Assembly (NCBI GenBank): GCA_947036475.1
Contig: CAMQRG010000040.1
Location: forward strand, 1 to 13,279
Length of the DNA stretch: 13,279 nucleotides
Reading direction: 5' to 3'
Source of the DNA: an uncultured Clostridia bacterium
Lineage (GTDB): Bacteria > Bacillota > Clostridia > Lachnospirales > Anaerotignaceae
In this document: in pieces, positions 12,177-13,279 of the stretch
How positions within the stretch are numbered: the stretch's first letter is position 1
Layout: every line of letters begins with the position of its first letter
Position numbers and translations under genes: made by a program
The notes under the pieces: generated by a model
Seen by the model: only the letters and a program-made list of their open reading frames with translations
Told to the model about the DNA's origin: nothing
Databases searched by the model: none

Positions 12177-13234
12177 ATGAACCGTGAAACAATCGTAGTG
12201 CTGGACTTTGGCGGCCAGTATAATCAGTTGATTGCGCGGCGTGTCAGGGAACATCATGTTTATTGTGAGATTATTCCCTGGAATAAGCCGCTGGAGGAAA
12301 TTAAGGCGAAAAATCCGAAGGGCATCATTTTTACAGGTGGTCCAAACAGCGTTTATGATGATAATTCTCCGAAATGCGACCCTGCCCTGTTTGAGATGGG
12401 CGTGCCTGTGCTGGGCATCTGCTACGGCTGTCAGCTGATGGCGTATACATTGGGCGGCAAGGTTGGACATGCAGGGGAAAAAAGCGAATATGGTAAAGCG
12501 GAGGTTACGTTTGCCACAGACAGTAAACTCCTGAAAGGGATTGATGCACACGAAATCTGCTGGATGAGCCATACTGACTATGTGACAGAACTGCCGGAAG
12601 GTTTCCGCGTGATTGGGACAACGCCTACCTGTCCTGCTGCCGCTATTGAGTGCCCGGAAAAGGGATTTTATGGCGTACAGTTCCATCCTGAGGTGAACCA
12701 TACGCCCAAAGGCACAGATATGATACGTAATTTCCTGTTTGAAGTCTGCGGTTGTAACGGCGATTGGACGATGACAAATTATATTGAGGATCAGATTCAG
12801 AAAATCCGTGCACAGGTTGGCGATGGTAAGGTGCTGTGTGCGCTTTCTGGCGGCGTGGATTCCAGCGTTGTTGCCGCGCTCGTTTCCAAGGCAATCGGAA
12901 AACAGCTGACGTGTGTTTTTGTTGATCATGGCCTGATGCGCAAAAATGAGGGCGATGAAGTCGAAGCAGCATTCAAAGGCTTCTTTGACGCGCATTTTGT
13001 ACGCGCTAATGCAAAGGAACGTTTTCTCGCAAAGCTGAAAGGTGTAACTGACCCCGAACAGAAACGTAAAATCATTGGGGAAGAATTTATCCGCGTATTT
13101 GAAGATGAAGCGAAAAAAATCGGAAAAGTAAACTTTTTGGTGCAGGGCACGATCTATCCTGACGTAATCGAAAGCGGGCTGGGAGATTCTGCTGTGATCA
13201 AGTCCCATCATAATGTGGGCGGCCTTCCTTCTGT
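12177..13234 (+). CDS. guaA: GMP synthase (glutamine-hydrolysing), 3' truncated by contig end
   Basis: GuaA converts XMP to GMP using ATP and glutamine. About 352 of the usual 510-520 residues are present. The class I glutamine amidotransferase domain has its nucleophile C82 in GICYGCQLM and H170/E172 in QFHPEVNHT. The ATP-pyrophosphatase domain follows with the P-loop SGGVDSS at 224-230, then FVDHGLMRKNEG and the QGTIYPDVIES and IKSHHNVGGLP motifs of the XMP-binding part. The start has GGAGG 6 bases upstream. It runs into adapter at 13235; the last few codons before this may not be reliable because CTGT is repeated at the junction. It has its own promoter. Confidence 0.95.
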
Positions 13235-13279
13235 CTGTCTCTTATACACATCTGACGCTGCCGACGACTCCTTACGTGT
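13235..13279. other. Illumina Nextera P5-side adapter (non-genomic)
   Basis: Bases 13235-13253 are the reverse complement of the Tn5 mosaic end, and 13254-13267 the reverse complement of the read-1 adapter stem. Bases 13268-13275 (CTCCTTAC) sit at the i5 index (from memory, the reverse complement of S505), and GTGT at 13276-13279 begins the P5 oligo. Any reading frame across 13234 is artificial. Confidence 0.98.

Overview
The window is a 13.3 kb piece of a spore-forming, anaerobic Clostridia-type Firmicutes genome, probably Lachnospiraceae-like. The taxon is inferred from a cysteine-rich spore-coat-like protein, strong AGGAGG-type ribosome binding sites, TTGACA-17-TATAAT-type promoters, a fused CobA-HemD and a siroheme-dependent reductase. 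Both ends are Illumina Nextera library adapter (1-47 and 13235-13279), so only about 48-13234 is genomic.

Left part (48-2358, mostly minus strand). The first 13 genomic bases look like the 5' end of an initiator tRNA running off the contig, with a near-consensus promoter behind it. Next come a YgjP/WLM-type zinc metallopeptidase with its own promoter, and a 376-aa protein with about 49 cysteines in three Cys/Asn/Gly-rich blocks, followed by a clear terminator. A divergent promoter region at about 2190-2358 then switches to the plus strand.

Middle (2359-9809, plus strand). A small HD-domain (RelA/SpoT-like) protein overlaps an AlkD-type DNA glycosylase. A siroheme/[4Fe-4S] sulfite-reductase-like protein follows. 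After a 180-bp nested-palindrome repeat comes a tightly overlapping tetrapyrrole operon: hemA, a precorrin-2 dehydrogenase gene, hemC and a cobA-hemD fusion. This set makes precorrin-2 and sirohydrochlorin, the precursors of the siroheme that the neighbouring reductase should need; hemL, hemB and a clear chelatase are not in the window. A promoter overlapping the cobA-hemD stop then drives a TIM-barrel protein of unknown function, which has its own terminator.

Right part (9884-13234). A near-consensus promoter is separated from mgtE (a Mg2+ channel) by a 164-bp MITE-like element with perfect 19-bp inverted ends and by a long leader. The leader holds a 38-codon ORF and ends in an intrinsic terminator hairpin just before mgtE. 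It resembles no magnesium riboswitch I know and is the best candidate here for undescribed regulation. A 43-aa membrane peptide follows mgtE. The last gene is guaA (GMP synthase), truncated by the contig end, with its own promoter and a hairpin in its leader.
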